The notes under the pieces: model-generated
Databases searched by the model: none
What the model was told of the DNA's origin: nothing
Seen by the model: only the letters and a program-made list of their open reading frames with translations
Shown here: in pieces, positions 8,872 to 16,607 of the stretch
How the letters are laid out: the number at the start of each line of letters is the position of its first letter
How positions within the stretch are numbered: the first letter of the stretch is position 1
Made by a program: the position numbers and the translations under genes
From: Alphaproteobacteria bacterium
GTDB lineage: Bacteria; Pseudomonadota; Alphaproteobacteria; Micropepsales; Micropepsaceae
Reading direction: 5' to 3'
DNA length: 64,000 nucleotides
Assembly (NCBI GenBank): GCA_015654635.1
Contig: JAATGP010000008.1
Span: 100,914-164,913 of the forward strand

Positions 8872-9534
8872 ATGCTAAAGATATTCGTGTTGACGTTGTT
8901 GCTATCTCTCGTGCCCGCTGCAGCGCAGGAGACGAACCGCCCCTTGCCCCCGCCCCCAGACGAGGTGCAAACGGATGGCGCGCAACAAGCGGTGTTCGCT
9001 GGCGGTTGTTTTTGGGGCATGCAGGGCGTCTTCCAGCACGTCAAAGGCGTGCGGGAGGTTTTGGCTGGCTATTCAGGCGGCGCGGCGCGCACAGCCCATT
9101 ATGATGCCGTAGGCGAGGGCAATACAGGGCACGCCGAGTCGGTTCGCGTTCTCTACGATCCGCACCAAGTGTCCTATGGCCGTCTCTTGCAGGTTTTCTT
9201 TTCCGTGATGGATCCCACCACCAAGAATTACCAGGGGCCTGATGAAGGATCGCAATACCGTTCCGAAGTGTTCGCCGCCGATGCCGATCAGCACCGCATG
9301 GCGCTGGCCTATATTACGCAGTTGGGGCGGTCACAAGCTTTTGCACGGCCTATCGTGACGCTAGTCTCCGATCTCCACGGCTTCTATCCGGCTGAGGCTT
9401 ATCATCAGGATTATCTCCTGCACCATCCGGGCGATCCTTATATTGTCGTCAACGATCTGCCGAAAATCGAAAAGCTGCGGCGACTCTATCCCGATCTTTA
9501 TCAGGCTCGTCCGGCCACGGTTGCTTCGCGCTGA
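8872..9534 (+). CDS. msrA: Peptide-methionine (S)-S-oxide reductase, exported
   Basis: MsrA reduces methionine-S-sulfoxide, complementing MsrB. The catalytic motif GGCFWG is near residue 46, followed by the family blocks GYSGG, GHAESVRV and GPDEGSQYRS, and by HQDYL near the end. The hydrophobic N-terminus ending AAAQE is a signal peptide, so both reductases appear to be periplasmic. ATG 8872 fits the AGGAGAGG site at 8861-8868; ATG 8869 is too close to it. It lies 11 bp after msrB. Its stop codon abuts the stop codon of zwf on the other strand with no base between them. Confidence 0.93.
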   Translation: MLKIFVLTLLLSLVPAAAQETNRPLPPPPDEVQTDGAQQAVFAGGCFWGMQGVFQHVKGVREVLAGYSGGAARTAHYDAVGEGNTGHAESVRVLYDPHQVSYGRLLQVFFSVMDPTTKNYQGPDEGSQYRSEVFAADADQHRMALAYITQLGRSQAFARPIVTLVSDLHGFYPAEAYHQDYLLHHPGDPYIVVNDLPKIEKLRRLYPDLYQARPATVASR

Positions 9535-10974
9535 TCATTCGATCCACGAATAGCCTTGGCGTTCAGTGAGGGCAAACGCGCTCGATGGCCCCCATGTGCC
9601 TGCGGTATAAGGAAGGCAGCTCATATCGCGTGCCTTCCAGCCGTCGACGATGCGGTCGATCCAGCGCCAAGCCGCCTCAACCTCGTCACGTCGCACGAAC
9701 AAGAAGGTCGAGCCTTTGAGGGCATCAAAGATCAAACGTTCGTAAGCGATGCGGCGACGCGCTGTGCGGAATGCGTCGGTCAAATTGAGATCCAGCGCCA
9801 CCGGCTTCAGCCGCACGGCTTCCAGCTCGGGCGTTTTATTCATAATTTCCAATGCGATCTCTTCCTGCGGCTGCAGGCGGATGATCAACCGGTTCGGCAC
9901 ATTTTCCGATTGATGGAAGATCGAATGCGGCACTGGCTTGAATTGCACCACAATCTGCGTTGTCCGTGTCGGCAGACGCTTGCCGGTCCGCAGGAAAAAT
10001 GGCACGCCCGCCCAGCGCCAATTGTCGATGTGCGCCGCTAGCGCCACAAAGGTTTCAGTGTCGGAGTTGCCGCCGCCGGCCTCTTCGGAATAGCCCGGCA
10101 CGGCGCCGCTTTCAGTATAGCCCTTGCGATATTGGCCGCGGACGGTTTCGCGCTCGACTTCGGCCGCACCGATCGGACGCAGAGATTTCAGCACCTTCAC
10201 CTTTTCATCGCGTACCGAATCGGCGTCGAGATTGGCAGGCGGCTCCATGGCAACGAGGCAGAGCAGTTGGAGCATATGGTTCTGCACAACGTCGCGCAGC
10301 GCGCCATAGGAATCGTAATAGGACCAGCGCCGTTCGACACCCACGGTTTCGGCCACGGTAATCTGCACATGCTCGATAGAGTCTTTGTTCCAAAGCGGCT
10401 CAAACAGCATATTGGCAAAACGCAGCGCGATCAGGTTCTGCACCGTATCCTTGCCCAGATAGTGGTCGACACGATGGATGCGTTCTTCCGGAAAGGCTTG
10501 CGACAGCGAGGCCTCGATGAGGCGCGAGGATGCCAGATCGTGGCCAATCGGCTTTTCAATGGCGATGCGCGACTGTGGCTGGATCAGTCCATTTTCGCGT
10601 AAGTGCTGGGCGATGACCCCGAAGAAGTCCGGTGAAGTCGACATATAAAAGAGCAGGATTTCGGTGTCCTTCAGCTGCTCAGCAATCTTGGCATAGGGTG
10701 CCGGTTGGGTGACGTCGCCGTCGCAATAGCGCAAGCGCTGGGCAAAATGAGCGAAGGATTCATCGCTGTAATCGGCCTTGGCCGCCTGCTTCACCGCTTT
10801 CTGGATCTCCTCCGCGAAGCTGGCATCGGTATTTTGGGCGCGCGCCACGCCCAAGATAACCATTTCGGGGGGCAGGTGGCCCTCCTTGTCGAGGAAATAA
10901 AGGGAAGGAAACGTCATCTTGAGCGCGAGGTCTCCCGTCGCGCCAAAAATCACCATCGCTTTTTTATCGGTCAT
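9535..10974 (-). CDS. zwf: Glucose-6-phosphate 1-dehydrogenase
   Basis: About 479 residues. It oxidises glucose-6-phosphate to 6-phosphogluconolactone, the first step of the oxidative pentose phosphate and Entner-Doudoroff routes. Seen in the sequence: the NADP-binding GATGDLA near the N-terminus, EKPIG, and the active-site signature RVDHYLGKD. ATG 10974 gives the family's usual MTDKKAMVIFGATGDL beginning; the open frame extends 26 codons further upstream but that part is not family-like. No pgl or edd gene is adjacent. It follows the MFS transporter gene on the same strand, with a hairpin between them, so separate transcription is likely. Confidence 0.95.
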   Translation of the reverse strand: MTDKKAMVIFGATGDLALKMTFPSLYFLDKEGHLPPEMVILGVARAQNTDASFAEEIQKAVKQAAKADYSDESFAHFAQRLRYCDGDVTQPAPYAKIAEQLKDTEILLFYMSTSPDFFGVIAQHLRENGLIQPQSRIAIEKPIGHDLASSRLIEASLSQAFPEERIHRVDHYLGKDTVQNLIALRFANMLFEPLWNKDSIEHVQITVAETVGVERRWSYYDSYGALRDVVQNHMLQLLCLVAMEPPANLDADSVRDEKVKVLKSLRPIGAAEVERETVRGQYRKGYTESGAVPGYSEEAGGGNSDTETFVALAAHIDNWRWAGVPFFLRTGKRLPTRTTQIVVQFKPVPHSIFHQSENVPNRLIIRLQPQEEIALEIMNKTPELEAVRLKPVALDLNLTDAFRTARRRIAYERLIFDALKGSTFLFVRRDEVEAAWRWIDRIVDGWKARDMSCLPYTAGTWGPSSAFALTERQGYSWIE

Positions 10975-11013
10975 CGCTCGTTCCACACGCAAAATCGGCT
11001 GGCCAAATGCAAA

Positions 11014-11039
11014 CAGGCCAGGGAGTCTTCCCCGGCCTG
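11014..11039 (-). terminator. Hairpin after the MFS transporter gene
   Basis: CAGGCC and GGCCTG pair across an inner GGG/CCC (one bulge on each strand) with a 6-base loop. Read on the minus strand the stem is followed by TTTGCATTT. It starts about 50 bp beyond the MFS stop codon and 40 bp before zwf. The T run is imperfect, so termination is probable rather than certain. Confidence 0.55.
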
Positions 11040-11090
11040 CTCCAAATGGCAATCAATGATGCGACGTTCCGTAACGGGAAGTGTGCTTTT

Positions 11091-12428
11091 TTATGTCGGC
11101 TTGACCACGAACACGGCCAGCTTCAGCCGCGGCGATATGATGTGAATGACGAAGACAGCAACGAAGTAGATGAGGCCCGCCACCAAGAACACCGTCGAGT
11201 AGCCGCCTAAGCCTGAGAGCGCGTGCGCAACCCCCTTAGCCATGATAATGCCGCCGATGGCACCAGCCGTGCCGCCGATACCGGAACAGCGGCCCACGGC
11301 CTCTTTCGGCATCAGATCGGAGGTCAGGGTCATGAGATTGGCGGAGAACGCCTGATGCGCCGCCGCGGCGATACCGATGATGCCAACAGTGAACCAAAGA
11401 TCATGCGTCAACGTGGTGAGAAAGGCCACAGGAAGCACACAGGCGGCGCAGATGAGCAGAGTAAGCTTACGTGCCCTATTCACGGTCATACCGGCTTTAA
11501 TCATCGCCATGGACATCCAGCCGCCGGTGACGGAGCCGAAATCAGAGATCAAGAAGATGAGGATGATCGGCAGTTGCATGCCCAGAAACGGTCCGTGGGC
11601 AGCGACATAGCTGTCGTTAAAATAGGACGGCAGCCAAAAGGAATAGAAAAACCACACCGGATCGGTCAGGAGTTTTCCGAGGGCGTAGGCCCAGGTCTCT
11701 TTCTTGAACAGCACCCTGAGCCAGGGAAGCTGTTGCGCGGGAACGAAGGGATCACTTTCGATATAAGCCAGCTCGGATTTACTCACGAACTTGCTTTGGG
11801 CAGGTGTGCTGTAGAAGGGAATCCAGATCAGCAACCACAGGACCGAAAGCATGCCGGTTGCGACGAAGGCCCACTGCCAGCCAAAGGCGAGGAGCACGAA
11901 TGGAACAATCAACGGTGTCAGGATGGCGCCCAAATTCGAACCGGCGTTGAACCAGCCGATGGCGAGCGAGCGTTCCCGTTGCGGGAACCATTCGGCCACC
12001 ACTTTTAGGGCTCCGGGGAAGTTGCCGCCTTGACCAAGGCCAAGCACGGCTTGGCTGACCATGAAGCTCACCAGAACCCATTCGACGGGCAAAAAGCCGA
12101 TCAAGGCACAGCCGACATGGGCCAGCGTCCAGACACTCACTGCGATGATGTAGCCGCGTTTAGAGCCGAACTTGTCGATCAACTGTCCAAACAGCAGGAA
12201 GCCGACCGCATAAGCAAACATGAAGAATTGCACGACGCTGGCGTAATCAGCCTGGGTCCAGTGGTACTGCTGGGAAAGCGCGGGTTTGAGAAAGCCGATG
12301 GTAAGCCGGTCGACATAGAGCAGGCTGGTCGCCGCAAAAATGAGCCCGCAGATCACCCAGCGGTACCATCCCCGCGACGCAACGGGCATTGGCCCTGCTT
12401 TGCGCACAGCGCCGTCACTGATACTCAT
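11091..12428 (-). CDS. MFS transporter, anion:cation symporter (ACS) family
   Basis: A 445-residue inner-membrane carrier with about 12 hydrophobic segments. The first helix carries the YVDR motif typical of ACS carriers such as ExuT, GudP and NanT-like transporters. A conserved loop DKFGSKRGY follows TM2, and the middle loop is hydrophilic. Related carriers import hexuronates, aldarates or other organic anions by proton symport; the real substrate is not decidable here. Weak matches to the palindrome seen at the TonB receptor occur upstream (12537-12550), so it may belong to the same uptake system, but that is uncertain. Confidence 0.85.
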   Translation of the reverse strand: MSISDGAVRKAGPMPVASRGWYRWVICGLIFAATSLLYVDRLTIGFLKPALSQQYHWTQADYASVVQFFMFAYAVGFLLFGQLIDKFGSKRGYIIAVSVWTLAHVGCALIGFLPVEWVLVSFMVSQAVLGLGQGGNFPGALKVVAEWFPQRERSLAIGWFNAGSNLGAILTPLIVPFVLLAFGWQWAFVATGMLSVLWLLIWIPFYSTPAQSKFVSKSELAYIESDPFVPAQQLPWLRVLFKKETWAYALGKLLTDPVWFFYSFWLPSYFNDSYVAAHGPFLGMQLPIILIFLISDFGSVTGGWMSMAMIKAGMTVNRARKLTLLICAACVLPVAFLTTLTHDLWFTVGIIGIAAAAHQAFSANLMTLTSDLMPKEAVGRCSGIGGTAGAIGGIIMAKGVAHALSGLGGYSTVFLVAGLIYFVAVFVIHIISPRLKLAVFVVKPT

Positions 12429-12697
12429 AATCCTCGTCTCCCTGAGGGCGGGGACTCCGCCGCTGGTCGTTCCTCATTCTGGCGCTGCCGTGCCTTGTGC
12501 GGCTCGTACATCCCAGTCACTGCCGCCGACTGGATAGCACACCGGTTCTAGACCCACGAGGTCGTGAATGCCGCTCCCACCGCATATTTAAGTCTATGAC
12601 GGCATTGTGTTAATTTTCGGGGTTCCGACGCTTGGTACAACTTCGGTGGGGTGTCGGCTGTTGAATCTGACACCGATGGACTTTAAGGGGTGGCAAA

Positions 12698-13432
12698 ATG
12701 GGACTCAGTGCTGCACCTTTTCAGATGTTCGGACCGTCGCACAAATTGGTTCTGTTTCTGATTGTGGCGGTCCCACTGGCGCTGTCTCTGCTGGCACGGT
12801 TGGTGCGCAGCGCCAGCCTTGAGCGTGCTCTTTGTTGGGCCTTCGCCCTGATTATTGGGGGCTGTTGGGCCTGCTGGTATGTCGTCTTCGCCCAGAAGGG
12901 CTGGCTAGATCGCGGTAACGCCATGCCGCTGGACCTCTGCAGCTGGGCGGCTATTGCCACCATCATCGCCTTGATCGGCAGAAGTCAAAAGAGCTACGAG
13001 CTGGCTTGGTTTTGGGCTATGGCGGGAACGGTGCAAGGAATTGTGACCCCCGACATTCCGTTCGATTTTCCCGAATTTCGTTTCATCGAGTTTTCGCTCT
13101 TCCATGGCGGCATCATCGCGGCGGTGCTGTTTCTGACTCTCGGCCTCAAGATGCGTCCCTATCCCGCCTCAATCCCACGCGTGATTGGCTGGTCCTTTGT
13201 CTATATGGCCGTGGCGGGCGTTACCGATTGGGTGTTCAAGGTCAATTACGGCTTCCTGCGCGCCAAGCCCAGCCATGCCTCGCTCTATGACCTGATGCCA
13301 GACTGGCCTTGGTATATCGGGGTCGTGGTGGTGCTGGCGATTGCCTCAGTCTTTATCTGCTACGCGCCATTTTTTCTTGCCGACAGCATTGTCTGGCTGC
13401 GCAAACGCCACCAGCCAATTTCCTCTCCTTGA
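12698..13432 (+). CDS. TIGR02206 (YwaF-like) integral membrane protein
   Basis: A 244-residue protein with about seven hydrophobic segments. It matches the TIGR02206 pattern: PLDLCSWA in the third segment, GTVQGIVTPDIP, and NYGFLRAKPS..SLYDLMPDWPWYI near the C-terminus. The family's function is unknown. It begins 270 bp from the divergent MFS gene. Its stop codon lies only three bases from the end of a truncated SDR gene on the other strand, which hints at a past rearrangement just downstream. In the upstream spacer I see two weak palindrome-like sites and nothing else. Confidence 0.8.
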   Translation: MGLSAAPFQMFGPSHKLVLFLIVAVPLALSLLARLVRSASLERALCWAFALIIGGCWACWYVVFAQKGWLDRGNAMPLDLCSWAAIATIIALIGRSQKSYELAWFWAMAGTVQGIVTPDIPFDFPEFRFIEFSLFHGGIIAAVLFLTLGLKMRPYPASIPRVIGWSFVYMAVAGVTDWVFKVNYGFLRAKPSHASLYDLMPDWPWYIGVVVVLAIASVFICYAPFFLADSIVWLRKRHQPISSP

Positions 13433-13435
13433 AAA

Positions 13436-13588
13436 TCAAGAAATTTGCCGCACCCCAAGAGGGGGCAATTTGTCCGCTTTGGCCGGGGCGCGGCAGATGG
13501 CAATCACAGTGGCACCCTCCGCCGCATACTGGCCGGCGAACTCAAGTCCGATGCCCCGATTTGCCCCGGCAATCAGCACGGTCGTCAT
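13436..13588 (-). pseudogene. Truncated N-terminus of a short-chain dehydrogenase/reductase
   Basis: The minus strand from ATG 13588 encodes a 50-residue frame beginning MTTVLIAGANRGIGLEF. This is the beta1-alphaA glycine-rich NAD(P) motif (GANRGIG) of SDR enzymes of the C-factor type, followed by the second strand TVIAICR and PAKADKL. The frame stops at 13436-13438, where a normal SDR needs another 180 or more residues. The catalytic YxxxK region is absent, so this is a remnant. It ends against the stop codon of the TIGR02206 gene, suggesting that gene replaced the rest. Confidence 0.75.
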
Positions 13589-13644
13589 GTCTTGCCTTTT
13601 CGCAGAGTTGTAATTCTGCCGAGTTTGCCGTTTAGCTTGGCCTC

Positions 13645-14364
13645 ATGTCCATCTGGGGAAAAATTGGAGTTGGTGCCGCGGGCATGCTGGTTGGTGGTCC
13701 TTTGGGGGCTGCTCTCGGCGTGGTGGCTGGGCACTATCTGTTCGACAAAAGCGCCGAAGCCGATGGCGCCGATCCGGGTGTTGCCTTCACCATTGCGATG
13801 ATTGCCCTCGCGGCCAAGATGGCCAAGGCCGACGGCGTCGTCACCGAGGAAGAGGTCAAGGCCTTCGAGCGGATTTTCAGCGTTCCACCGGATCAGCTTT
13901 CGACAGTGCGCCGCTTCTTCGATCTGGCGCGCCAGGATACTGCCGGTTACGAATCTTATGCGGCGCAAATCGCCCGGCTCTATGCGGGGCAGCCGGCGGT
14001 GCTCGAAGATATTCTCGATGGGCTTTTCGAAATCGCGGCGGCCGACGGTGTCATGCATCCCGACGAGGCGGCTTTTCTCGAGCATGTCGCCGAGATTTTC
14101 GGCTTTTCGCAAGGCGAGTTCCGCCGCATCCGCGCCTCGCATTTTCCGCCTGATGCGGCGGATCCCTATGTGGTGATCGGTGTCGGCTATGATGCGGACA
14201 ACGATGAGATCAGGCGCAGCTATTATCGCTTGGTGCGCGAAAATCATCCCGACCAGCTGATTGCGCGCGGCGTCCCGGAAGAGTTTATCCGCATCGCCAC
14301 CGACAAGCTGGCGGCCATCAATGTTGCCTACGAAAAAATCGTCGCTGAGCGCGCCACGGCTTAG
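13645..14364 (+). CDS. TerB and J-domain protein (DjlA-like co-chaperone)
   Basis: A 239-residue protein. Residues 7-30 are a glycine-rich hydrophobic segment, probably a membrane anchor. A TerB-like helical domain spans about 47-165, and a C-terminal J domain (about 173-235) has the essential HPD at 201-203. The layout matches DjlA, a membrane-linked DnaJ homologue that stimulates DnaK, though DjlA proper is somewhat longer. The J-domain end AINVAYEKI is well conserved. It is a single gene; no dnaK is nearby. Confidence 0.85.
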   Translation: MSIWGKIGVGAAGMLVGGPLGAALGVVAGHYLFDKSAEADGADPGVAFTIAMIALAAKMAKADGVVTEEEVKAFERIFSVPPDQLSTVRRFFDLARQDTAGYESYAAQIARLYAGQPAVLEDILDGLFEIAAADGVMHPDEAAFLEHVAEIFGFSQGEFRRIRASHFPPDAADPYVVIGVGYDADNDEIRRSYYRLVRENHPDQLIARGVPEEFIRIATDKLAAINVAYEKIVAERATA

Positions 14365-14370
14365 CGTCCG

Positions 14371-14556
14371 CTATATCGAGCAGCGCGGACTTAATTCGGC
14401 AGCCACCGCGCTCCAAAAGGCCTGACGCGCGCCATCACCGTCGTTCTGAGCCCGTTCGGCGATCGTCCTCGCTTGGCGATGTGCGCCCAAACCATGAGAG
14501 GCGGCCAAGGCATTGGCGGCACGCGCGACTTCATTGTGGTCCGGCTTCTCGTCCAT
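14371..14556 (-). CDS. Small hypothetical protein
   Basis: A 61-residue acidic/alanine-rich frame starting MDEKPDHNEVARAAN. GAGG lies nine bases before the ATG. The order of features (ARTIAERAQNDGD..AFW..VAAEL) resembles small alphaproteobacterial proteins of the DUF6961 kind, but I cannot confirm this by eye. It converges on the J-domain gene with six bases between stop codons. Function unknown. Confidence 0.5.
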   Translation of the reverse strand: MDEKPDHNEVARAANALAASHGLGAHRQARTIAERAQNDGDGARQAFWSAVAAELSPRCSI

Positions 14557-14629
14557 CGCGGCAATCCTCAACTTTCACCCGCACTTAGCCCGCCTGCCTA
14601 TATCCCGCAACAAGGGCGCGGAGTCACCC

Positions 14630-14658
14630 TTGACATTTGATGATATTATGATGATATA
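14630..14658 (+). promoter_or_regulatory. Strong sigma-70-type promoter with a repeated TGATGATAT element
   Basis: TTGACA (14630-14635), a 17-bp spacer and GATATA (14653-14658). The spacer and -10 contain two copies of ATGATAT/TGATGATAT in direct order (from 14638 and from 14650). It precedes the small membrane protein and ribbon-helix-helix genes; the repeats could be binding sites for that regulator. Confidence 0.6.
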
Positions 14659-14699
14659 CCAATCATGGTAACGCCCTATAATAAGCAATGGAGTATCAA

Positions 14700-15008
14700 A
14701 TGACCAAATTTGGTGTCGGGGTAGGGGAAGAGTTCCCGGTCGACGACCGTCCTCAACAGGAAGCGGGAGATGGCGATGCGGACCACTCCGATCATCGCGC
14801 CCGGCATGAAGCCTGGCACCGTTTTCGCGATCAGATGCGCGCCGAATGGCGTGAGCGCCGCCGGTCCTTCCGCGATTCAATGGGGCACCATCACGGTGCC
14901 GATAGGATGGATGACTTGCGCGCCCATCACGTTCACCGGCTGTTGATCGGCGGCCTCGCGCTTGTCGGCCTTGCCGCGCTGCTCAGCCTTTTCCATTCCC
15001 GGCGCTAA
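14700..15008 (+). CDS. Small protein with a C-terminal membrane anchor
   Basis: About 102 residues. The N-terminal 75 residues are highly charged and rich in His, Arg and Asp, and may form a helix. Residues about 82-98 (LLIGGLALVGLAALLSLF) form one transmembrane segment, so the bulk should lie in the cytoplasm with a C-terminal anchor. ATG 14700 is chosen because GGAG lies six bases upstream; an ATG at 14688 is possible. It is followed after 10 bp by the RHH gene and shares its promoter. Family not recognised. Confidence 0.65.
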   Translation: MTKFGVGVGEEFPVDDRPQQEAGDGDADHSDHRARHEAWHRFRDQMRAEWRERRRSFRDSMGHHHGADRMDDLRAHHVHRLLIGGLALVGLAALLSLFHSRR

Positions 15009-15018
15009 GGAGAGAACC

Positions 15019-15327
15019 ATGCACGACCATCACCGCCGCCGCTTTCGCGGCATGAGCGCCGAAGCCATGCGTGCTGCAGCCGACGCTATCGAAGCCGGAG
15101 GAGAGCCGGTTCGCGCCACCACCCGCGTCCAGCTCGAATTGCCGCCGCAGGCGATGGAGCGCTTGCAGCGCCTCAAAGACCGCACGGAGGCTGCCTCTTA
15201 TGCCGAGGTGATTCGCAACGCTTTGCGTCTCTTCGAGGCTTTGGTGGACGAGCACGAGAAGGGCGCCGAATTTTCTCTCAAGCGCGCCGATGGTGAGATT
15301 GTGGCATACAAAATTTTCGCGGGATGA
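15019..15327 (+). CDS. Ribbon-helix-helix (CopG/MetJ-type) protein
   Basis: About 102 residues. Residues 32-75 have the RHH layout: a strand TRVQLELP, a first helix PQAMERLQRLKDRT and a second helix SYAEVIRNALRLFEALV. RHH proteins bind DNA as dimers through the strand. GGAGAG precedes ATG 15019. Co-transcribed with the membrane-anchored small protein, possibly regulating the TGATGATAT repeats in the shared promoter. It is not an obvious antitoxin, because the partner does not resemble a known toxin. The exact role is unknown. Confidence 0.75.
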   Translation: MHDHHRRRFRGMSAEAMRAAADAIEAGGEPVRATTRVQLELPPQAMERLQRLKDRTEAASYAEVIRNALRLFEALVDEHEKGAEFSLKRADGEIVAYKIFAG

Positions 15328-15350
15328 CCAGATCAGGTGTCTCTGGTTAA

Positions 15351-16073
15351 ATGGCGCCCATGCAAATCATCGAGCGCCCTTCCCTCAACCACGATGCGCG
15401 GTCCGCGCCCATCGACATGCTGATCCTGCACTACACCGGCATGCGCACGGGCGCGGAGGCGCTGGCACGGCTTTGTGATCCTGAGGCTAAAGTCTCGGCG
15501 CATTACATGATTGATGAAGATGGCACGGTTTACCACCTTGTCGATGAAGGGCGTCGCGCTTGGCATGCGGGGGTGTCATATTGGGCAGGCGACACCAATA
15601 TCAACGCCCGTTCCATCGGCATTGAACTCGTCAATCCCGGTCACGAATTCGGCTATAGCCCCTTTGCCGAACCGCAGATCGTTGCCTTGATGGAGCTTGC
15701 CAAAGACATCCTCCGCCGCCACGCTATTATGCCCCATGGCGTGCTCGGCCATTCCGATGTGGCACCGGCCCGCAAGACCGATCCAGGCGAGTTGTTTCCC
15801 TGGACCCGCCTTGCCACGGCAGGCATCGGCCTGTGGCCTGACTCCGCCGCAGGTGACGAGCCCTTGGAGATGAAGACCTTCGCAGCGGCTCTGGCGCGCT
15901 TCGGTTACGGTGTGCCGCCTGCCGTTAACACTCCCGTCGAAACCGTCATAGCGGCCTTTCAGCGCCATTTCCGCCCCCGCCACATCGACGGTGTGGCAGA
16001 CAGCGAATGCGCGACTATCCTCCACGCCCTGATTAAGAATCTGCCGCGACCACCCCAGGGCTCATGCCTCTGA
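15351..16073 (+). CDS. N-acetylmuramoyl-L-alanine amidase, AmiD-like
   Basis: A 240-residue Amidase_2-family Zn hydrolase that cleaves the bond between MurNAc and L-Ala, usually in cell-wall recycling. Likely Zn ligands are H27 (LHYTG), H134 (GHSDVAP) and D144 (KTDPG). A peptidoglycan-binding-type helical region follows at about 170-235. No signal peptide is visible, so it may act on imported or anhydro-muropeptides in the cytoplasm, as AmpD does. Its size and PG-binding tail are closer to AmiD. ATG 15360 is an alternative start. Gene symbol left open for that reason. Confidence 0.85.
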   Translation: MAPMQIIERPSLNHDARSAPIDMLILHYTGMRTGAEALARLCDPEAKVSAHYMIDEDGTVYHLVDEGRRAWHAGVSYWAGDTNINARSIGIELVNPGHEFGYSPFAEPQIVALMELAKDILRRHAIMPHGVLGHSDVAPARKTDPGELFPWTRLATAGIGLWPDSAAGDEPLEMKTFAAALARFGYGVPPAVNTPVETVIAAFQRHFRPRHIDGVADSECATILHALIKNLPRPPQGSCL

Positions 16074-16310
16074 TTGACAAGCGCGCCGCGGGTATACTCC
16101 TCGTGATGGATCGCTCCATTAAACCATGTAAATTCACGCTCTTAGCGTGATTGACCAGACACCGGTCGAAAACCCGGCCGCGATGAAATTGCGTCACCTG
16201 GAATGTTGGAGCGGCTCAAAGGTGACACTTGGCAATATTCGGGGAATCGCCTTCTATCGTTGGTAAATAATGTGTTAAAATTTTCGCTGTCAAAGTCTAC
16301 GGAGGGCAAG
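16074..16310. other. Intergenic spacer with a short hairpin
   Basis: This stretch holds no gene I can support. It contains a perfect 7-bp hairpin (TCACGCT, loop CTT, AGCGTGA; 16134-16150) without a following T run, and an AT-rich zone (16245-16295) that probably carries the promoter of the next gene. Confidence 0.4.
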
Positions 16311-16583
16311 ATGCCCAAGGACAACGAGAGCCTTCCCGATCTTGACCTGCAGGTGATTTACCCGCCGCAGGGGCTTCCGTCTTCGGTGGCTGCTCCGCCG
16401 GTTGTGACGCCATCGCCGAACAACAATGGCTATGCCGTCATCTCGCTGGGCGCTGTCCAGGCGCAGGCACCGCAGCCGGTCGTGCAGTCCCCTGGTCTGG
16501 TTGTACTGGCGGTCGGTTCGAAGAAGGACGACGAAAAGTCGAAGAAGGGTCCTGAGATTTCGAGCGTGTTCCTGCGACTTTGA
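16311..16583 (+). CDS. Small hypothetical protein, proline/valine-rich
   Basis: 90 residues from ATG 16311, which has an excellent ribosome site GGAGGG at 16301-16306. The protein is acidic at the start, then rich in Pro, Val and Gln (about 15-70), with a charged cluster SKKDDEKSKKG near the end. No signal peptide or membrane segment. Family not recognised. It is followed after 24 bp by another unknown gene, so the two may be co-transcribed. Confidence 0.55.
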   Translation: MPKDNESLPDLDLQVIYPPQGLPSSVAAPPVVTPSPNNNGYAVISLGAVQAQAPQPVVQSPGLVVLAVGSKKDDEKSKKGPEISSVFLRL

Positions 16584-16607
16584 AGGGGCGTTAATAGGGG
16601 GCTGGCG

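Noticed and set aside
16074..16098. TTGACA and TATACT that look like a promoter
   Set aside because: The spacing is only 13 bp, too short for a sigma-70 promoter.
16157..16170. AGACACCGGTCGAA, another partial match to the palindrome
   Set aside because: Right half does not match and the site is not near a gene linked to uptake or catabolism; chance level.
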